Origin: Paraburkholderia metrosideri | Lineage (GTDB): Bacteria; Pseudomonadota; Gammaproteobacteria; Burkholderiales; Burkholderiaceae | Direction of reading: 5' to 3' | Length of the DNA stretch: 64,000 nucleotides | NCBI RefSeq assembly: GCF_904848625.1 | Contig: NZ_CAJHCP010000008.1 | Span: 372,001-436,000 of the forward strand | Shown: positions 8,108 through 16,232 of the stretch, piece by piece | How positions within the stretch are numbered: position 1 is the first letter of the stretch | Layout: each line of letters opens with the position of its first letter | Made by a program: the position numbers and the translations under genes | The notes under the pieces: model-generated | Databases searched by the model: none | The model's input: only the letters and a program-made list of their open reading frames with translations | What the model was told of the DNA's origin: nothing

Positions 8108-8752
8108 TTGCTGGCCACCGCGATTCTGCGCGGCGACTACGCGCCCGAGTCGATCCTGCCGCGCGAAGCGGAGTTAATGGAGACCTTCGGCGTGAGCCGT
8201 ACGGTGTTGCGCGAGGCGCTGCGTACGCTGACATCGAAAGGGTTGATCGAATCGCGTCCGCGCGTGGGTACGCGTGTGCGGCCCAAACCCGCGTGGAATC
8301 TGCTCGACGTCGACGTGCTCGACTGGTATTCACGGGTGGCCGAGCCGATGACGTTTGCGCTGAAATTGCAGGAAATGCGCGAGATGATCGAGCCGTATGC
8401 GGCGAGCCTGGCCGCGTCGTCCTATACGGACCACACGTTCCGCGCGCTGGAATCGGCGCACGCGGCGATGGTGGCGGCGCGTAATGTCGATGAATGGGTG
8501 CGTGCCGATCTGCTGTTTCATTTGAGCGTGCTGACCGCGTGCAGCAACGAGTTGCTGATTCCGCTGGGCACGCTGATCGAACGCACGCTCGAGGCGCAAC
8601 TCCGGTTAAATGCGAAGCGCGCGGAGGTGTTCAATGCGTCGCTGGCTGAACACACTGCCGTGTTCGACGCGATTCGCGTGCGGGATGCGAGCGCGGCGAG
8701 GGCGGCGATGGCTGGGTTGTTGGGCGTGACGCGCGGGCGGATCGAGGGGTGA
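8108..8752 (+). CDS. dgoR: GntR/FadR-family regulator, probable DgoR (5' end uncertain)
   Basis: 214 residues as drawn from TTG 8108. The winged helix (ILPREAELMETFGVSRTVLREALR) and the C-terminal FCD ligand domain are intact. Family members normally have about 15-25 more residues, including an xxxHGRVAHxL helix. That sequence is present in the same frame upstream (HDLHGRVAHLL, about 8081-8113), but the frame meets a TGA at 8054 with no ATG, GTG or TTG in between. A GTG at 8053 lies in another frame, and removing one G from the run at 8064-8066 would join it. The regulator may therefore start at a rare codon, or carry a frameshift or sequence error. Confidence 0.8.
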   Translation: MLATAILRGDYAPESILPREAELMETFGVSRTVLREALRTLTSKGLIESRPRVGTRVRPKPAWNLLDVDVLDWYSRVAEPMTFALKLQEMREMIEPYAASLAASSYTDHTFRALESAHAAMVAARNVDEWVRADLLFHLSVLTACSNELLIPLGTLIERTLEAQLRLNAKRAEVFNASLAEHTAVFDAIRVRDASAARAAMAGLLGVTRGRIEG

Positions 8753-8912
8753 CGGAGGTGCTGCGGCTCGGGACGTGACGCGGGGCTATTGAAGCGAGCC
8801 CGGGCGAAGCGAACCACGCTAAGGCAATCACGCTAAGGCAGCCACGCAAAGGCAGCCACGCAAAGCCAGCCACACGCCAATCCACATTTTTCTGCCCGCT
8901 CTCCTCGTTCAC

Positions 8913-10451
8913 TCAATCCATCGCCGCATGCGCAACCGACGCATCCGGCGCCCTATGCGCGGGCCGGATCAGCAGCAACAGCGGAATCACCAGCAGCGTC
9001 GCCATGAACATCAGCTTGAAGTCGTTCAGATACGCGATCATCGACGCCTGCTGCGTAATCGACACATTCAGTGCCGCCAGGTCATAGTTCGAGCCACTGT
9101 TCAGCATCGGCTGGATCGCGGGGTTGAACGGCGTGATGTTCGCCGCGAGGTCCGCATGCGAGACCTGCGTGTTGCGCGTCATCAGCGTTTGCACGATTGA
9201 AATGCCGATACTGCTGCCGATATTGCGCATCAGGCTATACGTGGCGGTACCGTCCGCGCGCAGTGCGGGCGTGAGCGTCGAGAACGTCAGCGCACTCAGC
9301 GGCACGAACACGAGCCCCAGCCCGAAGCCCTGAATCACACCCGGCCACACGATATTCGAGGCCGACAGCACGATCGTGTAATGCATCATCTGCCAGAGCG
9401 CGAATGCCGAAATCACGAAGCCGGACAGCAGCAGGAAGCGTGCGTCGATATGTTTCAGCAGGCGTCCGGCGAACAGCATCGCGATCATCGTGCCCGCGCC
9501 GCTCGGTGCGGTAACGAGGCCGGTGGTCGCCACCGGATAGTTCATCAGGTTCTGCAGCATGGGCGGCAACAAAGCCCGCGTCGCGTACATCACCGCGCCG
9601 ATCACGAAAATGAAGAAGGTGCCGGTCGCGAAGTTGCGGTCCTTCAGCAGCTTGTATTTGAAGAACGACTTGTCGCCGACCGTTGCCGTGTGCACCAGGA
9701 AGAATGCAAAGCTGATCGACGCCAGCAGCGCCTCGATGACGATTTCGGTCGAACTGAACCAGTCGAGCTGCTCGCCACGATCGAGCATGGCCTGCAACGC
9801 GCCGATCGCGAGACCCAAGGTGATGAAGCCGAACGCGTCGAACTTCACGTCGTGTTTCGGCTCACGGCTCGGCAGGAAAGTCGACACACCGAACAGCGCG
9901 AACGCACCGATTGGCACGTTGATGAAGAACACCCAGCGCCAGTTGTAGCTGTCGGTCAGCCAGCCGCCGAGCGTCGGCCCGAGAATCGGCCCGACCATCA
10001 CGCCCATGCCCCACACGGCCATCGCCTGGCCCTGCTTTTCGCGCGGATTGATGTCGAGCAGGATGGACTGCGACAACGGCACCAGCGACGCCCCGAAAAC
10101 CCCTTGCAGCAAGCGCGACGCGACGATCTGCGTCAGCGTTTCCGACAGTCCGCACAGCGCCGACGACACCGTGAAGCCGCCAATCGCGACGATCAGCAGC
10201 CGCTTGACGCTCAGCCGGTCCGACAGCCAGCCGGTGAGCGGCGTGGCGATCGCGGCGGCGACGATGTACGACGTGAGAACCCAGGTGATTTCATCCTGCG
10301 ACGCGGACAGCGTGCCCTGCATATGCGGCAGCGCGACATTGGCGATCGTGCTGTCGAGCGTCTGGATCAGCGTGGCGAGCATGATCGAGAGCGTGATCAT
10401 CGGCCGGTTGAGGGGCGCGGCAGCGCTCGCAGGCGTGGTGGCGGATGACAT
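8913..10451 (-). CDS. DHA2-family multidrug efflux MFS transporter (EmrB/QacA type)
   Basis: 512 residues with 14 predicted membrane segments. Motif A is near GWLSDRLSVKRL and the antiporter motif C is seen as GPILGPTLGGWL; RLLQGVFGA and LDINPREKQG are also typical of EmrB relatives. It would export hydrophobic drugs by proton antiport. No EmrA adaptor gene is adjacent, so it may act alone or with a distant partner. It is divergent from a marR gene, and its promoter contains a strong palindrome (10470-10493), so repression by that MarR protein is likely. Confidence 0.88.
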   Translation of the reverse strand: MSSATTPASAAAPLNRPMITLSIMLATLIQTLDSTIANVALPHMQGTLSASQDEITWVLTSYIVAAAIATPLTGWLSDRLSVKRLLIVAIGGFTVSSALCGLSETLTQIVASRLLQGVFGASLVPLSQSILLDINPREKQGQAMAVWGMGVMVGPILGPTLGGWLTDSYNWRWVFFINVPIGAFALFGVSTFLPSREPKHDVKFDAFGFITLGLAIGALQAMLDRGEQLDWFSSTEIVIEALLASISFAFFLVHTATVGDKSFFKYKLLKDRNFATGTFFIFVIGAVMYATRALLPPMLQNLMNYPVATTGLVTAPSGAGTMIAMLFAGRLLKHIDARFLLLSGFVISAFALWQMMHYTIVLSASNIVWPGVIQGFGLGLVFVPLSALTFSTLTPALRADGTATYSLMRNIGSSIGISIVQTLMTRNTQVSHADLAANITPFNPAIQPMLNSGSNYDLAALNVSITQQASMIAYLNDFKLMFMATLLVIPLLLLIRPAHRAPDASVAHAAMD

Positions 10452-10469
10452 GGCTGGGCAGGGTCGTCG

Positions 10470-10514
10470 ATATAGTAAGCATGCTTAGTATATGGGTGAT
10501 GCGAGTCCTCACAA
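10470..10514 (-). promoter_or_regulatory. Promoter and palindromic operator of the DHA2 exporter
   Basis: A 24-bp palindrome at 10470-10493 has one mismatched pair and a perfect core TAAGCATGCTTA (10476-10487). On the minus strand a -35 like TTGTGA (10514-10509), a 16-bp spacer and a -10 TATACT (10492-10487) can be drawn. The -10 and start point fall inside the palindrome, as expected for repression by a MarR dimer. Confidence 0.7.
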
Positions 10515-10554
10515 TCGGGATTTATGCGGAGACTGAATTACGCGTGGTCCGACG

Positions 10555-10588
10555 CTGACGATGCGGAGGGCGCTCGTATAATTCGCGC
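10555..10588 (+). promoter_or_regulatory. marR promoter, apparently giving a leaderless mRNA
   Basis: CTGACG (10555-10560), a 16-bp spacer and a perfect TATAAT (10577-10582) lie directly before the marR ATG at 10589. Only six bases separate the -10 from the ATG, so transcription should begin at or next to the start codon. Confidence 0.6.
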
Positions 10589-11032
10589 ATGAAAACCCAA
10601 CTCGAAGAGCGTTTCGGCTTTCTGATTTCCGACGTCGGCCGCCTGACAGGCAAGCGTTTCGACGATCTCGCGAAGTCATCGGTCGATCTGACGCGCGCGC
10701 AATGTCGCGTGCTGGCCTACCTCGCGCATTACGGCGACGTCAACCAGGCGCGTCTCGCGGATCTGCTCGAAGTCGCGCCGATCTCGGCGGGCCGTCTGGT
10801 GGACCGGATGGTGGAGGGCGGCTGGATCGAGCGGGTCGCGAATCCGCAGGACCGGCGGGAGCATCAGGTGCGGATGACGCCGAAAGCCGAGCGAACGCTC
10901 GGCACGGCGCGCAAGGTAGGCGATGAGGTCGCGCTCGAAGCGCTCGATGGCTTCAGCGATGAAGAGGCGCAGCAGTTGATCGCGTTGTTGCAGCGGGTGC
11001 GTGGGAATCTGAGCCGGCTGGTGGATCGGTAA
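10589..11032 (+). CDS. MarR-family transcriptional regulator
   Basis: 147 residues. The winged helix-turn-helix spans about residues 50-95, including QARLADLLEVAPISAGRLVDRM and the wing NPQDRREHQVRMT, whose DRR motif is characteristic of MarR. It is divergent from the DHA2 exporter and is its probable repressor, released by small aromatic or drug ligands. There is no Shine-Dalgarno sequence, and the -10 abuts the ATG. Confidence 0.9.
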   Translation: MKTQLEERFGFLISDVGRLTGKRFDDLAKSSVDLTRAQCRVLAYLAHYGDVNQARLADLLEVAPISAGRLVDRMVEGGWIERVANPQDRREHQVRMTPKAERTLGTARKVGDEVALEALDGFSDEEAQQLIALLQRVRGNLSRLVDR

Positions 11033-11054
11033 TGCTTTCGCTGACGGGTTCATC

Positions 11055-11097
11055 GCGCTTTAGCCGGCGCGGTGTGTGCCTGCGCCAGCTAAAGCGC
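11055..11097. terminator. Long hairpin after marR
   Basis: A 16-bp stem (11055-11070 with 11082-11097; GCGCTTTAGC... with one G-T pair) and an 11-nt loop, without a T-run. It could end marR transcription, or be a dispersed repeat, since it shares the word GCGCTTTAGC with the hairpins upstream of dgoD. Confidence 0.45.
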
Positions 11098-11129
11098 AGG
11101 TTTGGCGGCAAGTGCGAATGAGCGAGCCG

Positions 11130-11480
11130 TTATTTCGAGTCTGTGCCCGGAGCAGCCCCTGACGGCGGAACCAGTTCATAGCATGCCGGCGACACTACGG
11201 TCGTTCGCGCCTTCGAATCCGGTTGCTGTGGATCGATACATTTGAACGCGCTTTGATCGCGCTGAACAAAAATCGTATCGCCTGGGCCCGCGCTCCCCGG
11301 AGTGTTATTCACCACGGCGACAATCTTGTAGCCATCCTGAAGCAGCGTCGACAACGTGAGCGGCGAACTGCGCCACTGGCTGTCAGGCGTGCTCTGCGCG
11401 TGGGCGGTGAGTGCCGGCGTGGCGCCGAGTAGCGTGATCGAAACGGTAGCTGCGGCAAGCGCGGCGGTGCGGAACGTCAT
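11130..11480 (-). CDS. Small secreted protein, unknown function
   Basis: 116 residues from ATG 11480, which has AAGGAGGT placed correctly upstream. A clear Sec signal peptide ends near AHAQS (about residues 1-29). The mature part is about 87 residues and contains two cysteines (FKCID and SPACYEL) that could form one disulfide. I do not recognise a domain. It lies just downstream of the tRNA-Met gene on the same strand. Confidence 0.65.
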   Translation of the reverse strand: MTFRTAALAAATVSITLLGATPALTAHAQSTPDSQWRSSPLTLSTLLQDGYKIVAVVNNTPGSAGPGDTIFVQRDQSAFKCIDPQQPDSKARTTVVSPACYELVPPSGAAPGTDSK

Positions 11481-11554
11481 CAAGAGACCTCCTTGAAGTG
11501 GCAGTGTCGTTGCGGTTTTCGAAAGCCGGGCGACTAAAAGCGACGGCTAAAACA

Positions 11555-11590
11555 AAAAAGCCGCTGAACCTTGCGGATCAGCGGCTTTTT
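11555..11590 (-). terminator. Terminator after tRNA-Met (bidirectional form)
   Basis: A near-perfect inverted repeat with arms AAAAAGCCGCTGA (11555-11567) and TCAGCGGCTTTTT (11578-11590) around a 10-nt loop. T-runs flank it on both strands. It lies about 10 bp past the 3' end of the tRNA gene. Confidence 0.85.
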
Positions 11591-11599
11591 CTTGCAACT

Positions 11600-11675
<76 letters not shown>

Positions 11676-11770
11676 GAAAGAAGCGAGATTATGCAGAGCG
11701 AGCCGAAGGCTGTCAACCCCCGGTTCGCAACTTTTTTAAATTGATTCGGCCATCACGCGTTTAGGGGGTG

Positions 11771-13429
11771 TCAGTCCTTCGCGTAGATGTCCGAGTCCTT
11801 GGTCTCCTTGACGAACAGCATGCCGATCACGAAGGTAATGAGCGCAATCACGATCGGATACCACAGCCCCGAATAGATGTTGCCCTTCGTCGCGACAATC
11901 GCGAACGCGGTGGCCGGCAGGAAACCGCCGAACCAGCCATTGCCGATGTGATAGGGCAGCGACATCGACGTATAGCGGATCCGCGTCGGGAACATCTCCA
12001 CCAGCATCGCCGCAATCGGGCCGTAGACCATCGTCACGTAGAGCACGAGGATCGTCAGGATCACCACGCTCATCGGCCAGTTGATCTGCGACGGATCGGC
12101 CTTCGGCGGATAACCCGCTGCTTTTAATGTTGCGGCGAGGGTCTTGTCGAACGCCTTGCCTTGCTCCTTCGCGTCGGCGGCGCGGCCGTTGAACGTATTG
12201 ACCACCGTATCGCCGACCTTGATCTGCGCAATCGTCCCAGCAGGCGCCGCGACGTTCTCGTAGTTCAGGCCGGCTCTCGACAGGGCTCCCTTGGCGATGT
12301 CGCAGGAACTCGTGAATTTCGCCGTGCCGACCGGATTGAACTGGAACGAGCACTCGGCCGGGTCCGCGATCACGACGATCGGGGCACGCGCGGTCGCGGC
12401 TTCCAGCGCCGGGTTGGTGTAGTGCGTGAGCGCCTTGAACAGCGGGAAGTAGGTGAGCGCGGCGATCAACAGGCCGGCCATGATGATCGGCTTGCGGCCA
12501 ATCCGGTCCGACAGCGAACCGAAGAACAGGAAGAACGGCGTGCCGATCAGCAGCGCAATCGCGATCATGATGTTGGCGCTGCTGCCGTCCACCTTCAGCG
12601 TCTGCGTCAGGAAGAACAGCGTGTAGAACTGACCCGTGTACCAGACCACGGCCTGGCCGGCGGTCAAGCCGATCAGCGCAAGAATCACGATCTTCAGGTT
12701 CTTCCATTGACCGAATGCTTCGGACAGCGGCGCCTTGGACGTCTTGCCTTCGGCCTTGATCCGCTCGAACACCGGCGATTCATGCAGTTGCAGGCGGATC
12801 CACACCGACACGGCCAGCAGGATGATCGACACGATGAACGGAATGCGCCAGCCCCATGCGCCGAACGAGTCTTCGCCCATGGCCGTGCGTACACCGAGAA
12901 TCACCAGCAGCGACAGGAACAGGCCGAGCGTCGCCGTCGTCTGAATCCAGGCGGTGTAGAAGCCGCGGCGTCCCGGCGGCGCATGTTCGGCCACATAGGT
13001 CGCGGCACCGCCGTACTCGCCGCCGAGCGCGAGACCCTGCAGCATCCGCATGATGATGAAGATCACCGGCGCTGCAATGCCGATCGACGCATAGCCTGGT
13101 AGAAAGCCGACCAGGAAGGTCGACAGACCCATGATCACGATCGTGACGAGGAACGTGTACTTGCGGCCGACCATGTCGCCGAGCCGCCCGAACACTATCG
13201 CGCCGAACGGCCGGACCGCGAAGCCCGCGGCAAAGCTGAGCAGGGTGAAGATGAACGCGGCGGTTGGATTGACGCCGGAGAAGAAGCTTTTGCTGATGAA
13301 GGCCGCGAGCGAGCCGGCCAGATAGAAGTCGTACCACTCGAAAACCGTGCCTAGCGACGATGCGAAGATCACCCGCTTCTCATCGTGCGTCATCGGCACG
13401 TGCGAGATTTGCCCGCCAACGGTAGCCAT
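11771..13429 (-). CDS. MHS-family MFS transporter (metabolite:H+ symporter) with large periplasmic insertion
   Basis: 552 residues. The MHS signature is at the start (SSLGTVFEWYDFYLAGS), followed by the GRLGDMVGRK loop and the GGEYGGAATYVAEHAPP region, as in ProP, KgtP and ShiA. Twelve membrane segments are readable. Between TM9 (about 313-332) and TM10 (about 452-472) lies an extra hydrophilic stretch of about 115 residues with two cysteines (C360, C376). The topology places it in the periplasm. The substrate is unknown; dicarboxylate, shikimate and betaine are all possible for this family. Confidence 0.85.
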   Translation of the reverse strand: MATVGGQISHVPMTHDEKRVIFASSLGTVFEWYDFYLAGSLAAFISKSFFSGVNPTAAFIFTLLSFAAGFAVRPFGAIVFGRLGDMVGRKYTFLVTIVIMGLSTFLVGFLPGYASIGIAAPVIFIIMRMLQGLALGGEYGGAATYVAEHAPPGRRGFYTAWIQTTATLGLFLSLLVILGVRTAMGEDSFGAWGWRIPFIVSIILLAVSVWIRLQLHESPVFERIKAEGKTSKAPLSEAFGQWKNLKIVILALIGLTAGQAVVWYTGQFYTLFFLTQTLKVDGSSANIMIAIALLIGTPFFLFFGSLSDRIGRKPIIMAGLLIAALTYFPLFKALTHYTNPALEAATARAPIVVIADPAECSFQFNPVGTAKFTSSCDIAKGALSRAGLNYENVAAPAGTIAQIKVGDTVVNTFNGRAADAKEQGKAFDKTLAATLKAAGYPPKADPSQINWPMSVVILTILVLYVTMVYGPIAAMLVEMFPTRIRYTSMSLPYHIGNGWFGGFLPATAFAIVATKGNIYSGLWYPIVIALITFVIGMLFVKETKDSDIYAKD

Positions 13430-13645
13430 ATGTCGTCTCCAATATTGATATACACGCGGTTCGCCGGTGAGGCGTTCCCGTGAAATCGATTATTGGAGTG
13501 GAAACTTACGGCCTACTGACGCGATGAGGTGAAATGATGTCTCGCCGCGCAGAGCGTGAATTGTGTCAATTAACGTCAATTTGATATCAAAATCGCGCAA
13601 CTATCATTGAAGTTCCCTCAATATCGAGATGTCGCAATTGAGCGC

Positions 13646-15193
13646 TCAGCCGGCGTTAGGGTAAATCCCGCCCCGCTCGGGCATCGGCAAACTGACACGC
13701 ACGAGCGTGCCGGCGAGCCTCGGCGACTGTTGATAGACGTTGTCGTCAATGGTCAACTCGCCGCCGTGCATCGTGGCAATTTCCCGGACGATCGCGAGTC
13801 CCAGCCCGCTGCCGTCGCCTTCGCGGCCGAGAATCCGGTAGAACCGCTCGATCACCCGCGAGCGCTCCGCCACCGGAATCCCCAGGCCGGTGTCCTCGAC
13901 TTCCAGGTGTACGAGCCGCGCTGCCGCGTCAGGCCTTACTCTCACCGTGATGCGTCCGCCGGCCGGCGTGTACCGGATCGCGTTGTCGATCAGATTCGAT
14001 AGCATTTCGCGCAACATGACCGGGTTGCCGTCCACCTCGACCAGTTCCTCTGGCGCTTCGTAGCCGAGGTCCATCTGTTTGGCGAGCGCTGCCGGCACCC
14101 ATTCGCGCACCGCGCTGCGCGCCACTTCGGTCACTTCCACTGGCGTGAAGATCTGCCCCGACATGCGGTTTTCGGCGCGCGCCAGCGCCAGCAACTGCGT
14201 GACGAGCCGTGCTGCCTGCTCCGAACTGGTGGCGATCTGCTCAAGCGAACGGTGCACTTCCGCCGACGCGTCCTGACGCAGCGCCAGTTCCGCCTGCGTC
14301 CGCAAACCGGCCAACGGCGTTTTCATCTGATGCGCGGCGTCGGCGATAAAGCGCTTTTGCAATTCCATGTTCTGTTCCAGGCGCGTCAGCAGATCGTTGA
14401 ACGACGTCACCAGCGGCTCGATTTCCGGCGGTGCGCGGCGTGCCTCGAGCGGTGACAGATCGTCCGGCCGACGCGCGCGAATATGCGCCTGCAGCGCGTG
14501 CAGCGGCGCAAGGCCGCGTGACAGCCCGAACCACACCAGCAGGATCGCGAGCGGCAGGATCACGAACTGCGGCAGGATCACGCCTTTGATGATGTCGTTG
14601 GCAAGCTCGCTGCGCTTGTCGAGCGTTTCGGCGACCTGCACCAGTACGGGCTGCGCGCCGGGTGCCTGCGGAAACTCGACCGTCGTGTAAGCGACGCGGA
14701 TATCGTTGCCGCGCAGCACGTCGTCGCGGAATTCGACGATGCCCGGTTGCGGCCGGTCCTCTTCGTGCGGCAGCGGCATGTCGCGCTCGCCGCTCACCAG
14801 CTCGCCGCGCGTGCCGAGCACCTGATAGAACACGCTGTCGACGTTGTCGGCACGCAGAAAGTCGCGGGTGGAATCGGGCAGCGACAGCTCCGCGACGCCG
14901 TTGGCCGGATGAATCTGGCGGGCGAGCACGTAGGCGTCGGTTTCGAGCGCGCGGTCGAACGGGCCGTTCGCGATCGACTTCGCGACCAGATAGGTGATCG
15001 CGAGACTCATCGGCCAGAGCAGCAGCAGCGGCGCGAGCATCCAGTCGAGAATTTCGCCGAATAGCGAGCGTGGACGTGCTTCGGCGGCGGCTTCTGTTTC
15101 GTCCGGCGGTGCGAACGGGTTGGCGTAGCGCTCGTCACGCGCCTCGTCGAGGTCCGCCGCGTGCGCCGTGGCGCGATCTGCGCGTGCGGACAT
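13646..15193 (-). CDS. Sensor histidine kinase of an OmpR-type two-component system (TctE/QseC-like)
   Basis: 515 residues. There is a cytosolic N-terminal extension of about 45 residues, then TM1 (about 52-75), a periplasmic sensor region (about 75-200), TM2 (about 203-224) and HAMP. The H box HQMKTPLAGLRTQ has its phospho-accepting His at about 288, and the N, G1 and G2 boxes follow (NLIDNAIRYTP, DTGLGI, GSGLGLAI). It begins 9 bp after the stop of the response regulator gene, as a second gene of the operon. The signal is unknown; TctE relatives sense tricarboxylates. Confidence 0.88.
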   Translation of the reverse strand: MSARADRATAHAADLDEARDERYANPFAPPDETEAAAEARPRSLFGEILDWMLAPLLLLWPMSLAITYLVAKSIANGPFDRALETDAYVLARQIHPANGVAELSLPDSTRDFLRADNVDSVFYQVLGTRGELVSGERDMPLPHEEDRPQPGIVEFRDDVLRGNDIRVAYTTVEFPQAPGAQPVLVQVAETLDKRSELANDIIKGVILPQFVILPLAILLVWFGLSRGLAPLHALQAHIRARRPDDLSPLEARRAPPEIEPLVTSFNDLLTRLEQNMELQKRFIADAAHQMKTPLAGLRTQAELALRQDASAEVHRSLEQIATSSEQAARLVTQLLALARAENRMSGQIFTPVEVTEVARSAVREWVPAALAKQMDLGYEAPEELVEVDGNPVMLREMLSNLIDNAIRYTPAGGRITVRVRPDAAARLVHLEVEDTGLGIPVAERSRVIERFYRILGREGDGSGLGLAIVREIATMHGGELTIDDNVYQQSPRLAGTLVRVSLPMPERGGIYPNAG

Positions 15194-15202
15194 GGGCGTC
15201 TT

Positions 15203-16003
15203 CTATTTGTAGGAGTGATTCGCGGGCATCGCGGCGGACGGCGGCGAGGCGGGCGGTTCGGGGGAGGCGGGTTGCGCGTTTTGAGCAGGCGAGGGGGGCG
15301 GCACAGCAGCGGCGCCCACGGCTGGGCTTCCCGGCGCGGTCGCTTTTTCCAGGCAGTAGCCAAGACCGCGTACCGTGATGATCCGCACGCCGCTCGGCTC
15401 GATCTTCTTGCGCAGCCGGTGCACGTAGACCTCGATCGCGTTATTGCTGACTTCTTCGCCCCACTCGCACAGATGGTCGACCAGTTGTTCCTTCGACACC
15501 AGCCGGCCGATCCGTTGCAGCAGCACTTCGAGCAAACCGAGTTCGCGCGCCGACAGGTCGATCACCTGCTCGTTGATATAGGCGATCCGGCCAACCTGGT
15601 CGAACGCCAGCGACCCGTGCCGCATGACCGTCGGGCCGCCGCCCGCGCCGCGTCTCGTCAGCGCGCGCACCCGCGCTTCGAGTTCGTTCAGCGCGAACGG
15701 CTTGGCCATGTAGTCGTCGGCGCCGAGGTCGAGCCCCTTGACGCGTTCGTCGACGCTGTCGGCGGCGGTCAGGATCAGCACCGGCAGGTTGGAATTGCGT
15801 GCGCGCAGGCGGCGCAGCACTTCGAGACCGGACATGCGCGGCAGGCCCAGATCGAGGATCAGCAGGTCGAAACTTTGCACCGACAGCGCGGTATCGGCGT
15901 CGACTCCGTTGTTCACGAGATCGACCGCATAGGCCGATTGGCGGAGTGATCGAACCAGACCGTCCGCGAGTATGCTGTCGTCTTCGGCAATCAGAATTCG
16001 CAT
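15203..16003 (-). CDS. OmpR-family response regulator (TctD/QseB-like)
   Basis: 266 residues from ATG 16003, where the receiver begins MRILIAEDD. Acidic pocket D8/D9, phospho-acceptor D51 and K101 are all present, followed by a winged-helix DNA-binding domain (about 130-222) ending RGLGYCLEK. A Pro/Ala-rich tail of about 40 residues beyond the normal C terminus is unusual and probably disordered. It is co-transcribed with the downstream kinase and divergent from recA. Confidence 0.9.
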   Translation of the reverse strand: MRILIAEDDSILADGLVRSLRQSAYAVDLVNNGVDADTALSVQSFDLLILDLGLPRMSGLEVLRRLRARNSNLPVLILTAADSVDERVKGLDLGADDYMAKPFALNELEARVRALTRRGAGGGPTVMRHGSLAFDQVGRIAYINEQVIDLSARELGLLEVLLQRIGRLVSKEQLVDHLCEWGEEVSNNAIEVYVHRLRKKIEPSGVRIITVRGLGYCLEKATAPGSPAVGAAAVPPPSPAQNAQPASPEPPASPPSAAMPANHSYK

Positions 16004-16123
16004 GATTCGCCAACCTGGCGTTGCCGGCACCGTGGATGTTCCATGGCGCGGCGGTCTCCGAAAATTTTGTGGGTAGTCTGGGCAGCGAGACAGTAAAAAT
16101 GCGCGTTCGCATGAGAATCGCGC

Positions 16124-16153
16124 TTGCCAAAACTACTGTTTTTTTATACAGTG
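16124..16153 (+). promoter_or_regulatory. recA promoter with LexA (SOS) box
   Basis: CTGT (16136-16139), eight bases and ACAG (16148-16151) match the LexA consensus with CTGT-N8-ACAG spacing and a T-rich centre. A -35 like TTGCCA (16124-16129) and a -10 like TATACA (16145-16150) fit around it, so LexA would block the polymerase. Confidence 0.85.
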
Positions 16154-16232
16154 TCTGAGTTTCGTGTGCTGTCCTTCAGAAGTGGACCGTACACCTGCCT
16201 CAGACGCCGTTCATCATAGCAAAGGACGATTC

